From Pseudogulbenkiania subflava DSM 22618 (lineage in GTDB: Bacteria; Pseudomonadota; Gammaproteobacteria; Burkholderiales; Chromobacteriaceae): a stretch of 64,000 nucleotides of DNA. This document shows, one piece after another, positions 34,257 to 45,628 of this stretch. A program made the translations under genes and the position numbers. Where the stretch lies: assembly GCF_900177275.1 (NCBI RefSeq), contig NZ_FXAG01000008.1:110993-174992 (forward strand). The letters run 5' to 3'. The first letter of the stretch is position 1, and every line of letters begins with the position of its first letter. The notes under the pieces were generated by a model that was given only the letters and a program-made list of their open reading frames with translations, ran no database searches and had not been told where the DNA came from.

Positions 34257-34490
34257 TCTAGCAGGAGAGAGTGGCCGCGCAAGCCGGCCGCCGCCGAAGG
34301 CGCAAGTGCACCCGCAATCGCTCAGGCAAAAGGACTGCGAGGATCGGGCCGTCGTTCCATGAGCGGCCCGCCGAATCTGGAGAGCGGCGCCTGGTTCCAG
34401 GCGCCCACCGAAGGGGCTAACGGCTGGTGCTGCACCAGTCGGAAAATCTCAGGTGTAGGGACAGAGGGGTGTATAGAAGGATGAACGCAC
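34257..34490 (+). promoter_or_regulatory. Tandem glycine riboswitch
   Basis: Two glycine aptamers in a row. Aptamer 1 shows GGAGAGAG (about 34264), GCCGAAGGCGCAAG (about 34293) and CTCAGGCAAAAGGAC (34321-34335). Aptamer 2 shows CTGGAGAG (about 34377), ACCGAAGGGG (about 34407) and TCTCAGGTGTAGGGACAGAGG (about 34447). The short linker is typical of cooperative pairs. No terminator hairpin separates it from gcvT. Control is therefore probably through the ribosome site (GAAGGAC, 34494-34500), turning gcvT on when glycine is high. Confidence 0.95.
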
Positions 34491-34505
34491 CCTGAAGGAC
34501 TCCGC

Positions 34506-35594
34506 ATGACGGCCCCGAAACGTACCCCCCTGTTTGACGAACACCTCGCCGCCGGCGCCAAAATGGTCGATTTTGCCGGCTGGGAAATGCCCATCCATTA
34601 TGGCTCGCAGCTGAAAGAGCACGAACAGGTGCGCAGCGACGCCGGCATGTTCGATGTCTCCCACATGACCGTGATCGACATCACCGGTGCGGACGCCAAG
34701 GCCTGGCTGCAGAAGCTGATCGCCAACGACGTGGCCAAGCTGGGCTTCGAGGGCAAGGCGCTGTACTCCGGCATGCTCAACGCCGACGGCGGCGTGGTGG
34801 ACGACCTGATCGTCTATCTGACTTCCTACGGCTACCGCATGGTGGTCAACGCCGGTACCACCGACAAGGACCTGGCCTGGATGGAGCAGCAGAAAGCCGG
34901 TTTCGACGTGACGCTGAACGTGCGTCGCGATCTGGCTATGCTGGCTGTGCAAGGTCCCAACGCCATTGCCAAAGTGTGCGCGGTGAAGCCGACGCTGGCA
35001 GACGCTATTAAATCTCTGAAAATCTTCCAGGGCTTGCCTGCAGGCGACTGGTTCTTTGCGCGAACCGGCTATACCGGCGAAGACGGCCTGGAAATCATGG
35101 TGCCGGCTACCGAGGCGCCGGCCTTCTTCCGCGAATTGCTGGCGGCCGGAGTGGCGCCGATCGGCTTGGGCGCGCGCGACACGCTGCGTCTCGAAGCCGG
35201 CATGAACCTGTACGGCCACGACATGGACGAGACCGTGTCGCCGCTGGCGGCCGGGATGGGCTGGACCATCGCCTGGGAGCCTAACGGCCGCGATTTCATC
35301 GGCCGCCGCGCGCTGGAAGCGCAGAAGGAAGCCGGCGTTGCGATGAAGCAGGTTGGTCTGGTGCTGGAAGGGCGCGGCGTGCTCCGCGAGGGGCAGAAGG
35401 TGGTGGTCGATGGCGCCGGCGAAGGCGTCATCACCAGCGGCACCTTCTCGCCGACGCTGAAGCATTCCATCGCCATCGCCCGCGTGCCGGCCGCGACCGG
35501 CGAGGCGGCCCAGGTCGATCTGCGCGGCACGCTGACCGAGGTGCGCGTGGTCAAGATGCCGTTTGTTCGCAACGGCAAAAAAGTCTTTAATTAA
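34506..35594 (+). CDS. gcvT: Glycine cleavage system T-protein (aminomethyltransferase)
   Basis: A 362-residue GcvT that transfers the aminomethyl carbon from GcvH to tetrahydrofolate, releasing ammonia. Recognisable segments are [11 protein letters not shown] near the N-terminus (residues about 22-32), FDVSHMT (about 50) with the conserved histidine, and the glycine-rich [13 protein letters not shown] (about 190-203). It is the first gene behind the glycine riboswitch, followed by gcvH after 96 bp that contain two GC-rich hairpins. Confidence 0.96.
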   Translation: MTAPKRTPLFDEHLAAGAKMVDFAGWEMPIHYGSQLKEHEQVRSDAGMFDVSHMTVIDITGADAKAWLQKLIANDVAKLGFEGKALYSGMLNADGGVVDDLIVYLTSYGYRMVVNAGTTDKDLAWMEQQKAGFDVTLNVRRDLAMLAVQGPNAIAKVCAVKPTLADAIKSLKIFQGLPAGDWFFARTGYTGEDGLEIMVPATEAPAFFRELLAAGVAPIGLGARDTLRLEAGMNLYGHDMDETVSPLAAGMGWTIAWEPNGRDFIGRRALEAQKEAGVAMKQVGLVLEGRGVLREGQKVVVDGAGEGVITSGTFSPTLKHSIAIARVPAATGEAAQVDLRGTLTEVRVVKMPFVRNGKKVFN

Positions 35595-35638
35595 GCCGAG
35601 TATCCGGACTGAGTGGAGGCGGGCCTGGCCCGCTTCCA

Positions 35639-35670
35639 GACGGGGCGGCAAGGCCCCGTCATTAACTTTT
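35639..35670 (+). terminator. Hairpin between gcvT and gcvH (attenuator or weak terminator)
   Basis: GACGGGGC-GGCAA-GGCCCCGTC is a near-perfect stem followed by ATTAACTTTTT. It is preceded by a second small GC hairpin (GCGGGCC/GGCCCGC, about 35619-35633). Partial termination would lower gcvH relative to gcvT, or the hairpin may protect mRNA ends. Confidence 0.55.
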
Positions 35671-35690
35671 TCTACATTGGAGATGCAGTA

Positions 35691-36077
35691 ATGAGCCAAA
35701 TTCCCGCCGAACTGAAATACGTATCCAGCCACGAGTGGCTGCGCCTGGAAGAAGACGGCACCGTGACCGTGGGCATTACCGAACACGCCCAGGAGCTGCT
35801 GGGTGACATCGTGTTCGTCGAGCTGCCGAAAGTGGGCTCCGCCCTGGGCGAAGGCGAGCAGGCTGGCGTGGTGGAGTCGGTGAAGGCCGCTTCCGACGTG
35901 TACGCGCCGATCGAGGGCGAAGTGGTGGCCGTGAACGGCGAGCTGGAAGCCGCTCCGGAACTGGCCAACAGCGAGCCGTACGGCCAGGGCTGGTTCTTCA
36001 AGGTCAAGCCGAGCAACGTCACCGACCTCGACAAGCTGCTCAGCGCCGAACAGTACGCTCAGGAAATCGGCGCCTGA
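35691..36077 (+). CDS. gcvH: Glycine cleavage system H-protein
   Basis: A 128-residue lipoyl carrier protein that shuttles the aminomethyl group between P-, T- and L-proteins. The lipoylation lysine is K65 in [40 protein letters not shown] is the hybrid-barrel core. TTGGAGATG upstream and homology both support the ATG at 35691. It lies between gcvT and gcvP, flanked on both sides by hairpins. Confidence 0.97.
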   Translation: MSQIPAELKYVSSHEWLRLEEDGTVTVGITEHAQELLGDIVFVELPKVGSALGEGEQAGVVESVKAASDVYAPIEGEVVAVNGELEAAPELANSEPYGQGWFFKVKPSNVTDLDKLLSAEQYAQEIGA

Positions 36078-36089
36078 TCGAGCCGAACC

Positions 36090-36125
36090 GGCCTCGCGTC
36101 CCAGGGCGCGAGGCTTTTGTTTTTA
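36090..36125 (+). terminator. Rho-independent terminator between gcvH and gcvP
   Basis: GCCTCGCG-TCCCAGGG-CGCGAGGC followed by TTTTGTTTTT. It is a textbook terminator, so gcvP transcription must depend on read-through or its own promoter. Confidence 0.88.
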
Positions 36126-36176
36126 CGGGGCCGGCGGCGCCGGTCCATAGTCCTCTTGCATCCGGATACTTGCAAC

Positions 36177-39032
<2,856 letters not shown>

Positions 39033-39067
39033 GCGTTAGGCGGCGTCGCAGCCGGTGTGTCGCACCG

Positions 39068-39081
39068 CTTCGGCCAACCTT
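39068..39081 (+). repeat. TTCGGCCAAC-type repeat, intergenic copy
   Basis: CTTCGGCCAACCTT shortly after the gcvP stop and before its terminator. The flank TTGACGG resembles that of the copy at 13344. Confidence 0.62.
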
Positions 39082-39090
39082 TGACGGTAA

Positions 39091-39120
39091 ACGGCTCCCC
39101 ATTGCGGGGAGCCGTTTTTG
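39091..39120 (+). terminator. Terminator of gcvP
   Basis: ACGGCTCCCC-ATTGC-GGGGAGCCGT with a following T-run: a perfect 10-bp stem. Confidence 0.93.
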
Positions 39121-39224
39121 TTTGCCGGTGTCCGGCTTGCCGGGGGCGGGTGGCGGGTCTAGGCTGCAAAAGGACATGGTGGCCGGCACGCCCTCGGCCA
39201 GCGTGCTCCGCCAGGAGAATCCGC

Positions 39225-40850
39225 ATGCCCCCGTCTGCCCGCGAAGTCTTGAACCAGCCGCCGCCTCTGGTCGACTACAACCTGTTCAGCAGCGATGCCG
39301 CCTTGCAGGAAGGGGTGGTGCGCGAGGGTGCGGCCTGGGCGCGCGAGCCGCTGTTCCACTGCGGCGCACTGCTGGGTCGGCGCGACAGCTTCGAGCTGGG
39401 ACGGCTCGCCAACCGCTATCCCCCCTTGCTGCACGGTTTCGACGCCCAGGGCTTTCGGCTCGACGAGGTGGAGTTTCACCCCGCCTGGCACACGCTGATG
39501 CGCGGCATCGTCGACCGTGGCCTGCATTGCGCGCCGTGGGAGGAGCCCCGGCCCGGCGCCCATGTGGCGCGCGCCGCCGCCTTCCTGCTGCAGGCCCAGG
39601 TCGAAGCCGGCACGCTGTGCCCCACCACCATGACCTTCGGCGCCATCCCGGTGCTGTCGCAGCACGCCGGTCTGACGCTGGACTGGCTGCCGACGCTGTG
39701 CAGCCACGACTACGATGAACGCGACCTGCCGCTCGCGCAGAAGCACGGCGGCCTGGTCGGCATGGGCATGACCGAGAAGCAGGGCGGCTCCGACGTCCGT
39801 TCCAATACCACGCGGGCCGAACCGAGCGCGGACGGCAGCTACCGCCTCAGCGGTCACAAGTGGTTCTTCTCGGTGCCGCAGAGCGACGCCCACCTGGTGC
39901 TGGCGCAGGCGCCGGGCGGTCTGTCCTGCTTCTTTCTGCCGCGCTGGCTGCCGGACGGCACGCGCAACGCGGTGCGCCTGCTGCGGCTCAAGGACAAGCT
40001 CGGCAACCGTTCCAACGCCTCGGCCGAGGTCGAGTTCGACGCCGCCTACGCCGTGCTGCTGGGCGAGGAGGGGCGGGGCGTGCCGCTCATCCTGGAAATG
40101 GGCGGGCACACCCGCTTCGACTGCCTGCTGGGTTCCACCGGCATGATGCGCCAGGTGCTGGCGCAGGCGGTGCACCATTGCCGCCATCGCCGCGCTTTCG
40201 GCCAACGCCTGATCGAGCAGCCGCTGATGCTCAACGTGCTGGCCGACATGGCGCTGGAGACCGAGGCCGCCATCACGCTGGCCTTGCGCCTGGCGCGCGC
40301 CGGCGACGCCCCGGACGACGAGGGCGAGACGCTGCTGCGCCGGCTGCTGGTGCCGGCCGGCAAGTACTGGGTGTGCAAGCGCGGACCGGAACTGGCGGCG
40401 GAGGCGATGGAGGTGCTGGGCGGCAACGGCTACATGGCGGAAAGCGTGGCGGCGCGGGCCTACGCCGAAATGCCGGTGAATTCGATCTGGGAGGGCTCGG
40501 GCAACGTAATGTGCCTCGACGTGCTGCGCACCCTCGCCAAGCACCCGCGCGCACGCGACGTGCTGCTGGCCGAGCTGGCGCAGGTGCCGGGACGTCACCC
40601 GCTCTATCGCCACGCCCTGGGGCGCCTGAGCGACCAGCTGCAGTGCCCCGTGGCGGAGGCCGACGCCCGGCACCTGGTACGGCGCATGGTGCTGCTGGTG
40701 CAGGCCGGTTTGCTGCTGCGCCACGCCCCGGAAGCGCTGGCCGAGGCGTTCTGTGCCTCGCGCTTGGGCGAGGACTGGGGCGGCAGTTTCGGCAGCCTGC
40801 CGTCGACGCTGGCGCTGGCGCCGATCGTCAAAAGGGCATTGGTCATCTAG
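39225..40850 (+). CDS. aidB: Acyl-CoA dehydrogenase family protein, AidB-like
   Basis: A 541-residue flavoprotein of the AidB branch, which is longer than metabolic acyl-CoA dehydrogenases. Visible are the N-terminal AidB region (NQPPPLVDYNLFSSDAAL), the FAD segment GMGMTEKQGGSDVRSNTT, HKWFFSVPQSD, and the helical domain with FGQRLIEQPLMLNVLADMALE. A DNA-binding-like C-terminus follows. E. coli AidB is induced by alkylation damage and protects DNA; metabolic activity is weak. CAGGAGAA before the ATG at 39225 supports the start. No Ada-type gene is near. Confidence 0.88.
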   Translation: MPPSAREVLNQPPPLVDYNLFSSDAALQEGVVREGAAWAREPLFHCGALLGRRDSFELGRLANRYPPLLHGFDAQGFRLDEVEFHPAWHTLMRGIVDRGLHCAPWEEPRPGAHVARAAAFLLQAQVEAGTLCPTTMTFGAIPVLSQHAGLTLDWLPTLCSHDYDERDLPLAQKHGGLVGMGMTEKQGGSDVRSNTTRAEPSADGSYRLSGHKWFFSVPQSDAHLVLAQAPGGLSCFFLPRWLPDGTRNAVRLLRLKDKLGNRSNASAEVEFDAAYAVLLGEEGRGVPLILEMGGHTRFDCLLGSTGMMRQVLAQAVHHCRHRRAFGQRLIEQPLMLNVLADMALETEAAITLALRLARAGDAPDDEGETLLRRLLVPAGKYWVCKRGPELAAEAMEVLGGNGYMAESVAARAYAEMPVNSIWEGSGNVMCLDVLRTLAKHPRARDVLLAELAQVPGRHPLYRHALGRLSDQLQCPVAEADARHLVRRMVLLVQAGLLLRHAPEALAEAFCASRLGEDWGGSFGSLPSTLALAPIVKRALVI

Positions 40851-40892
40851 ACGGGCGCCGGCGAGGGAAGAGCGGAGACTCTTGGCCAGGGC

Positions 40893-41783
40893 TCAGCCCG
40901 TGCGCAGCCACAGCAGCAGACCGGTGAGCGCGACGCCCAGGTGCAGCCAGGCGCGCCAGCGGAAGGCGCGGGGGCTGTCGTGCGGCGACAGCGTGATGAT
41001 CAGGTAGGGTCGGCCGTCGGCCGGTGGCTGCATGTGTAGAGTCAGCGGGGTGGCGGCGAGCTCTTCCTGCTGTTGCCGCACCTCGCGTTCGGCGGCGGCA
41101 CGAGCCGCCAGCCACTCGCGCTCGTCGATGCGGCCGCTGCGGTCGAGGTCGAAGCGGCGCAGCAGCGCCGGCTGGTCGCGCTTCCACTCCGCCAGCAGGG
41201 CGGCTACGTCGCGCCGCTGGTCGGTAGCAGCCTCGCCGCCGATGGCGACCAGCTCCCCGATCACGTACAGCGGGTCGTCGTCGGCGATCCATTCCTCGCG
41301 GCACAGATAGTCCTGATCGTGCCAGCTCGCGCGGTGCGCGGGATGGACCTCGGCGTGTTCCGGGTCGACCACCACCTCGCCGTGGCCGTCCTGCAGCAGA
41401 AAGGAGGCGTCGCTTTCTTCCTGCCGGGCCGGATCGAGCCGGCCGTCGCGACCGACGTAGCGGCGCTCCCAGCGGAACCAGACGCAACGCCGCCCGCTCA
41501 GCGAGCTGTAGAGCGGGGCGCGCTCATGGCTGCGCGCGCAACCGAATAGCTCGACGTAACCCTGGGCCACCGCGCCGGTGCGCGACGTGGGCGTATCGGC
41601 GATCACCCGGTAACGGCGGTAATTGAGCCACCACGCCAGCAGGCCGAACGTGATGCACAGCGGCAAGCCCAGCGTGTAGAGCAGGGCCGGCTGCAGCTTG
41701 AACCCGAGCAGCAGCGCCAAGGGATAGCCGGCGAAGCCCAGCCAGCCATGGCTGGTCAGCCGGTAAATCAGCCGTTTTCTCAC
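40893..41783 (-). CDS. Membrane protein with GIDE-like domain and an EF-hand, partner of LemA
   Basis: A 296-residue membrane protein. There are hydrophobic segments near 13-52 (two helices) and one at the C-terminus (about 277-294). The middle (YVELFGCARS...PLYSSLSGRRCVWFRWE) resembles the GIDE domain found next to LemA in many bacteria. A canonical EF-hand loop lies at 212-223 (D212, D214, S216, R218, D220, E223), pointing to calcium binding. The start is GTG, placed directly after the lemA stop with no spacer, so translation is coupled. Function is not established; an envelope stress or protein-quality role is possible. Confidence 0.7.
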   Translation of the reverse strand: MRKRLIYRLTSHGWLGFAGYPLALLLGFKLQPALLYTLGLPLCITFGLLAWWLNYRRYRVIADTPTSRTGAVAQGYVELFGCARSHERAPLYSSLSGRRCVWFRWERRYVGRDGRLDPARQEESDASFLLQDGHGEVVVDPEHAEVHPAHRASWHDQDYLCREEWIADDDPLYVIGELVAIGGEAATDQRRDVAALLAEWKRDQPALLRRFDLDRSGRIDEREWLAARAAAEREVRQQQEELAATPLTLHMQPPADGRPYLIITLSPHDSPRAFRWRAWLHLGVALTGLLLWLRTG

Positions 41784-42353
41784 TTAACGCTGGAACAGGG
41801 CGGTCAGGTCGACGTCGCGCGTCTCGGCGGTGGCAAAGCGCAGCGGCGTGGCGGGGCGGAATCCGCACAGCCGGGCGATGAAGACGTCGGGGAACTGTTC
41901 GATGCGCACGTTGTTGAGGTTGACCGCTTCGTTGTAGAGTTCGCGCCGGTCGGCGATGTTTTCCTCCAGCTGGCTGATGCGCTGCGCCAGGTGAGAAAAC
42001 TGCTGGTCGGCCTTGAGTTCGGGGTAGGCCTCGGCCACCGCGAAGAGGCGGCCGAGCAGGCCGGACAGTCCGCTCTCCAGTTCGCCGAGCCGACCCAGAT
42101 TGCCGGCCCGTGCGGCATCCGAGATCGCGGCGCGTGCCTCCATCACCCGGGTCAGGGTAGCCTGTTCGAACTGGGCGTACTGGCGGCACACCTCCACCAG
42201 CTTGGGCAATTCGTCGTGGCGCTGCTTGAGCAGCACGTCGATGTTGGCCCAGCACTTGCCGACCTGGTGCTTGAGGCCGACCAGCGCGTTGTAGAGGACG
42301 GCGGCGTACAGCAGCGGCAGGGCCAGCAGCAGCAAGAACAGGATCAGTTTCAT
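41784..42353 (-). CDS. lemA: LemA family protein
   Basis: A 189-residue protein with one N-terminal membrane helix (about 3-20) and a long antiparallel helical bundle. The LemA pattern LYNALVGLKHQVGKCWANIDVLLKQRHDELPKLVE and the C-terminal FPDVFIARLCGF are present. Its molecular role is unknown, although the family is very common with TPM or GIDE partners. The ATG at 42351-42353 has GGAAAA before it; another ATG 9 nt upstream is also possible. The membrane/EF-hand gene follows directly. Confidence 0.92.
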   Translation of the reverse strand: MKLILFLLLLALPLLYAAVLYNALVGLKHQVGKCWANIDVLLKQRHDELPKLVEVCRQYAQFEQATLTRVMEARAAISDAARAGNLGRLGELESGLSGLLGRLFAVAEAYPELKADQQFSHLAQRISQLEENIADRRELYNEAVNLNNVRIEQFPDVFIARLCGFRPATPLRFATAETRDVDLTALFQR

Positions 42354-42440
42354 GTTTTCCATCCAGTCGGGAAATTCAACGATGTCATTGGCAGTATGGC
42401 ATGACGTTGCGCTGACGCGCAGCGCGGACGAGGAGGTGTC

Positions 42441-43301
42441 ATGGGGCGTCTGAGCATCATCGGCGCCGGGCGTCTGGGGCGCACGCTGGGACGGCTGGCG
42501 CACGACGCCGGCTACGCCGTGGTCGACGTGCTGTGCCGCGACGCGGCGCACGCCGCCGAGGCGCTCGCCTTCATCGGCGCCGGTCGCGCCGTCACCGAGC
42601 TGACTCAGCTGGCCCCGGCCGATCTCTACCTGCTGGCGGTGCCGGATGCGGCGATAGCCGCCATCGCGTGCCAACTGGCGGCCACCAGCGTGGTGCCGGC
42701 CGGGGCTCTGGTGTTTCACGCCAGCGGCGCCGGCGAGGCGAGCCTGCTGGCACCGCTGGCGGCGCGAGGCGTGCGCATCGGCAGCCTGCACCCGGCCTTT
42801 TCGTTCGCCGAGCCGGCGCGTGCCGTGACAGGCTTCGGCGGCACGCTGTGCGCGCTGGAAGGGGAGGACAGTGTCTGCGCCGAACTGGAAAGGTTGGCCG
42901 AAGCCCTCGGCGGCCGGCCGTTCCGACTGGCTCCCGGCGGCAAGGCGGCCTACCACGCCGCGCTGTCGATGGCGTCCAACTACCTGGTGACGCTGAACGC
43001 GCTGGCGCTGCAGGTGGCAGCCGGGGCCGGTATCGACGCGGCGGTGGCGTCGCAGCTGGTGGGCGGACTGATGTGCCAGACGCTGGACAACACCTTGGCG
43101 CTGGGGCCGGCGGCGGCGCTCACCGGCCCCATCGTGCGCGGCGACGCCGGCACCGTGGCGCGGCATCTCGCGGTGATCGACGACGCGCTGTGCGCCGACG
43201 CCTACCGCGCCATGGGGCGAGCGGCGCTGCGGCTGGCGGGAGAGCGGCTGGACGAGGCGGCACGGGCAGTGCTGGCGGGGCTGCTTGACTCCCCGGGTTG
43301 A
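42441..43301 (+). CDS. Rossmann-fold and DUF2520 domain protein
   Basis: A 286-residue protein. A glycine-rich NAD(P) motif, IIGAGRLGRTLGRLA, starts it (about 5-19). The Rossmann part reaches about residue 120, and the helical DUF2520 domain (from about 130) contains GGKAAYHAALSMASNYLVTL. The fold resembles 6-phosphogluconate dehydrogenase-like and ketopantoate reductase-like proteins. The substrate is unknown. AGGAGG lies 6 nt before the ATG. It is divergent from lemA. Confidence 0.85.
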   Translation: MGRLSIIGAGRLGRTLGRLAHDAGYAVVDVLCRDAAHAAEALAFIGAGRAVTELTQLAPADLYLLAVPDAAIAAIACQLAATSVVPAGALVFHASGAGEASLLAPLAARGVRIGSLHPAFSFAEPARAVTGFGGTLCALEGEDSVCAELERLAEALGGRPFRLAPGGKAAYHAALSMASNYLVTLNALALQVAAGAGIDAAVASQLVGGLMCQTLDNTLALGPAAALTGPIVRGDAGTVARHLAVIDDALCADAYRAMGRAALRLAGERLDEAARAVLAGLLDSPG

Positions 43302-43433
43302 GACGGACCGGCGCCGTTGCAGAGCGATAGCCCGGCCGATTGCAGGCCAGCCGGGTCCTCCTCCTCACGCCAGTACCCGTGGTGCTCGCAGTAAGTAAAA
43401 GGAAAGCAGGGTGAAGCGGAGCGGGGGATAACA

Positions 43434-43463
43434 AAAGCCGGCCGACATCATCGGCCGGCTTTC
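43434..43463. terminator. Bidirectional terminator between the DUF2520 gene and the methylase gene
   Basis: AAAGCCGGCCGA-CATCA-TCGGCCGGCTTT is a perfect 12-bp stem between convergent genes. Confidence 0.92.
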
Positions 43464-43488
43464 ATCATTGCCGGCGGGACAAACCGGC

Positions 43489-44193
43489 TCAGCCGGCGTG
43501 GATCACGAACAGCGCCGGGCGCTTGTGGAAGTCCGGCGCCTCCTTCGGCCAGTCCTTGACGCGGCGGCTGACGATGGTCTGGCTGGGCAGCGTCAGATCG
43601 GCTGCCACGCACAGTCGGGTGGCCGGGCTCAGCGTCTCGCGCAACTGTTGCAGCAGCGCATTATTGCGATATGGCGTCTCGATGAAGATCTGCGTCTCGT
43701 TGCGCTGGCGCGAGCGCTGTTCCAGCTCCTTCACCGCCTTGGCGCGCTCCGCCGCGTCCACCGGCAAATAGCCATGGAAGGCGAAGCACTGGCCGTTGGC
43801 GCCGGAGGCCATCAGCGCCAGCAGGATCGACGACGGCCCGATCAGCGGCTCCACGCGGTAGCCCTTCTCGTGCGCCAGCGCCACCAACTGCGCGCCGGGG
43901 TCGGCCACCGCCGGGCAGCCGGCTTCTGACACCAGGCCCAGGTCGAGCCCGTCGGCCAACGGCTTCAGCAGCGCCGCCACGTCGGCCGGCTTGGTGTGCT
44001 CGTTCAGCGTGGCGAGCGTCAGCTCGCGGATTGGCGTGGTCACGCCGAGCGCCTTGAGGTGTTTGCGCGCGGTCTTTTCCGCCTCCACCACGAAATGGGT
44101 GATGTGCAGCACGCGGGCGCGCTCCGGCTCCGGCAGCCAGGGCGTAGCCTCGTCGCCGAGCGGGGTGGGGATCAGGAATAGCGTGCCGGCCAT
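43489..44193 (-). CDS. Tetrapyrrole methylase-family SAM methyltransferase, RsmI-like
   Basis: A 234-residue SAM-dependent methyltransferase. The N-terminal LFLIPTPLGD and the SEAGCPAVADPGAQLV region (about 110-125) match the RsmI fold, in which the glycine/proline loop binds SAM. EPLIGPSSILLALMASG follows as in the family. It lacks the C-terminal RsmI extension, so it is more likely the common paralogue found beside maf than RsmI itself. The ATG overlaps the maf stop by one base (TGATG). The target, rRNA or a small molecule, is unknown. Confidence 0.85.
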   Translation of the reverse strand: MAGTLFLIPTPLGDEATPWLPEPERARVLHITHFVVEAEKTARKHLKALGVTTPIRELTLATLNEHTKPADVAALLKPLADGLDLGLVSEAGCPAVADPGAQLVALAHEKGYRVEPLIGPSSILLALMASGANGQCFAFHGYLPVDAAERAKAVKELEQRSRQRNETQIFIETPYRNNALLQQLRETLSPATRLCVAADLTLPSQTIVSRRVKDWPKEAPDFHKRPALFVIHAG

Positions 44194-44771
44194 CACAGGA
44201 TCTCCACGCTTTCGTTGCCCAGCATCGTCACCAGCTCGAACAGCGGCACGCCGATCAGCGAGTTGGGGTCGTCCGATTCGATGCGGGCGATCAGCGCACC
44301 GCCCAGCCCCTCGCTCTTGGCCGCGCCGGCGCAATGCAGCGCGTCCGGCTCGCGCGTCAGGTAGTGGCGAATCTGCGTCTCGGAGAGTTCACGCAGGGTC
44401 ACCCGCGTCAGCCCCACCGTTTCCTGCACCCGGCCGGTGGCGCTGTTCACCAGTGCCAGCGCAGAGTGGAACAGCACGGTGCGGCCGCTCATCCACGCCA
44501 GCATCTCCACGCCGCGTTCGAATTCGAGCGGCTTGCCGATCTGCTGGCCGTCGAGCAGTGCCACCTGGTCCGAGCCGATGATCAGCGCCGCCGGAAAGCG
44601 CCCGGCCAGCGATTCGGCCTTGGCGCGCGCCAGCCGCGTGGCGGTCATGAGCGCGGTTTCACCGGGCAGCGGGGTTTCGTCGCAATGCGGCGCCACGGCC
44701 TCGAACGGCAGGCCCAGGCGCGCGATGATCTCGCGGCGGTAGGGGGAGGTGGAAGCGAGGACAATCTGCAT
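44193..44771 (-). CDS. maf: Maf-family nucleotide pyrophosphatase (YceF-type)
   Basis: A 192-residue Maf protein. LASTSPYRREIIARLGLPF is the nucleotide-binding N-terminus, IIGSDQVALLDGQQIGKP (about 69-86) the central motif and SLIGVPLFELVTMLG the C-terminal signature. The VALLDGQQIGKP form is that of YceF, which removes 7-methyl-GTP. Its gene is divergent from yceD-rpmF-plsX, the same neighbourhood as in E. coli. The ATG at 44769-44771 is chosen by homology. Confidence 0.93.
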   Translation of the reverse strand: MQIVLASTSPYRREIIARLGLPFEAVAPHCDETPLPGETALMTATRLARAKAESLAGRFPAALIIGSDQVALLDGQQIGKPLEFERGVEMLAWMSGRTVLFHSALALVNSATGRVQETVGLTRVTLRELSETQIRHYLTREPDALHCAGAAKSEGLGGALIARIESDDPNSLIGVPLFELVTMLGNESVEIL

Positions 44772-44791
44772 GGTGTGAATGCTTGATTCTT

Positions 44792-44820
44792 TTGACAAAT
44801 CGGGGAGGCGAATTATATCA
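44792..44820 (+). promoter_or_regulatory. Promoter upstream of yceD-rpmF
   Basis: TTGACA (44792-44797), then TATATC at 44814-44819 with a 16-bp spacer. The start point would lie only about 5 nt before the yceD ATG at 44831, so the message may be nearly leaderless. Confidence 0.5.
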
Positions 44821-44830
44821 TGCGAGGTTT

Positions 44831-45334
44831 ATGTCTAAACCGATTTTGATCGATCCGCTGAAGTTTGCCCGTGAGGGCCGCTCGCAGACTGGCACCCTGG
44901 CCATCGCAGCGCTGGATCCACGCATACACGACGACCTGTCCGGTACGGACGGTGAGGTAAACTATACCCTCACCGGCCATGTCGACGCGTTACGCCGTGC
45001 CGTGCTCAGGCTCACGCTCGACGCCACGATCTCCGTGCGTTGTCAGCGCTGCCTTTCCAGCATGCCGTATGTGCTCAAGACCGACTCCTCGGTGACGCTG
45101 TTCACCGACGAAGAGAAGCTCGAAGCGGCCTGCGAGGCCGACGAAACGCTCGACGCCATCATGGCCGAGCCGGAGTTGGACGTGGTTCGGCTGGTCGAAG
45201 ACGAAATCATCATGGGCTTGCCGCTGTCGCCGAAACACGACGATTGCGGTACGGATGCCCTGACGCGCGCCAAGGCCGACAAGCCGAATCCGTTCGCGGT
45301 ACTGGCGGCGCTCAAGGGAACCAAGTCCGAGTAA
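44831..45334 (+). CDS. yceD: 23S rRNA accumulation protein YceD (DUF177)
   Basis: A 167-residue YceD. The cysteine pair motif CQRCL (about 76-80) and the acidic middle (DEEKLEAACEADETLDAIMAEPELDVVRLVEDEIIMGLPLSP, from about residue 93) are family features. The C-terminus has the conserved PFAVLAALK. It supports 23S rRNA processing and is almost always cotranscribed with rpmF, as here. Confidence 0.93.
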   Translation: MSKPILIDPLKFAREGRSQTGTLAIAALDPRIHDDLSGTDGEVNYTLTGHVDALRRAVLRLTLDATISVRCQRCLSSMPYVLKTDSSVTLFTDEEKLEAACEADETLDAIMAEPELDVVRLVEDEIIMGLPLSPKHDDCGTDALTRAKADKPNPFAVLAALKGTKSE

Positions 45335-45381
45335 ACCGGATTCGTGTAATAGAATCTACTTGAAATTCTTAGGAGTTGACC

Positions 45382-45561
45382 ATGGCCGTTCAACAGAACA
45401 AAAAGTCCCCGTCCAAGCGTGGCATGCACCGCGCCCACGATTTTCTGACCGCCCCGGCTCTGGCCGTTGAGCCGACCACCGGCGAAGCCCACCTGCGTCA
45501 CCACATCAGCCCGAACGGCTTCTACCGTGGTCGCAAGGTCGTCAAGACCAAGGGCGAGTAA
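45382..45561 (+). CDS. rpmF: 50S ribosomal protein L32
   Basis: A 59-residue L32 starting [20 protein letters not shown]. The zinc-cysteine pattern of other lineages is absent, as normal for this group. TAGGAG precedes the ATG. It links yceD with the fatty-acid genes downstream (plsX at 45629), the same order as in E. coli. Confidence 0.97.
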   Translation: MAVQQNKKSPSKRGMHRAHDFLTAPALAVEPTTGEAHLRHHISPNGFYRGRKVVKTKGE

Positions 45562-45628
45562 TCGCTTTTTTCCGCACAAACTTTACCTGTCAAACAACAA
45601 CAGGTAGGTTTCACTACCGTACACGTTG

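Noticed and set aside
43489..44193. Assignment of the methylase as RsmI itself
   Set aside because: The C-terminal extension of RsmI is absent and the gene sits in the maf neighbourhood typical of the paralogue.
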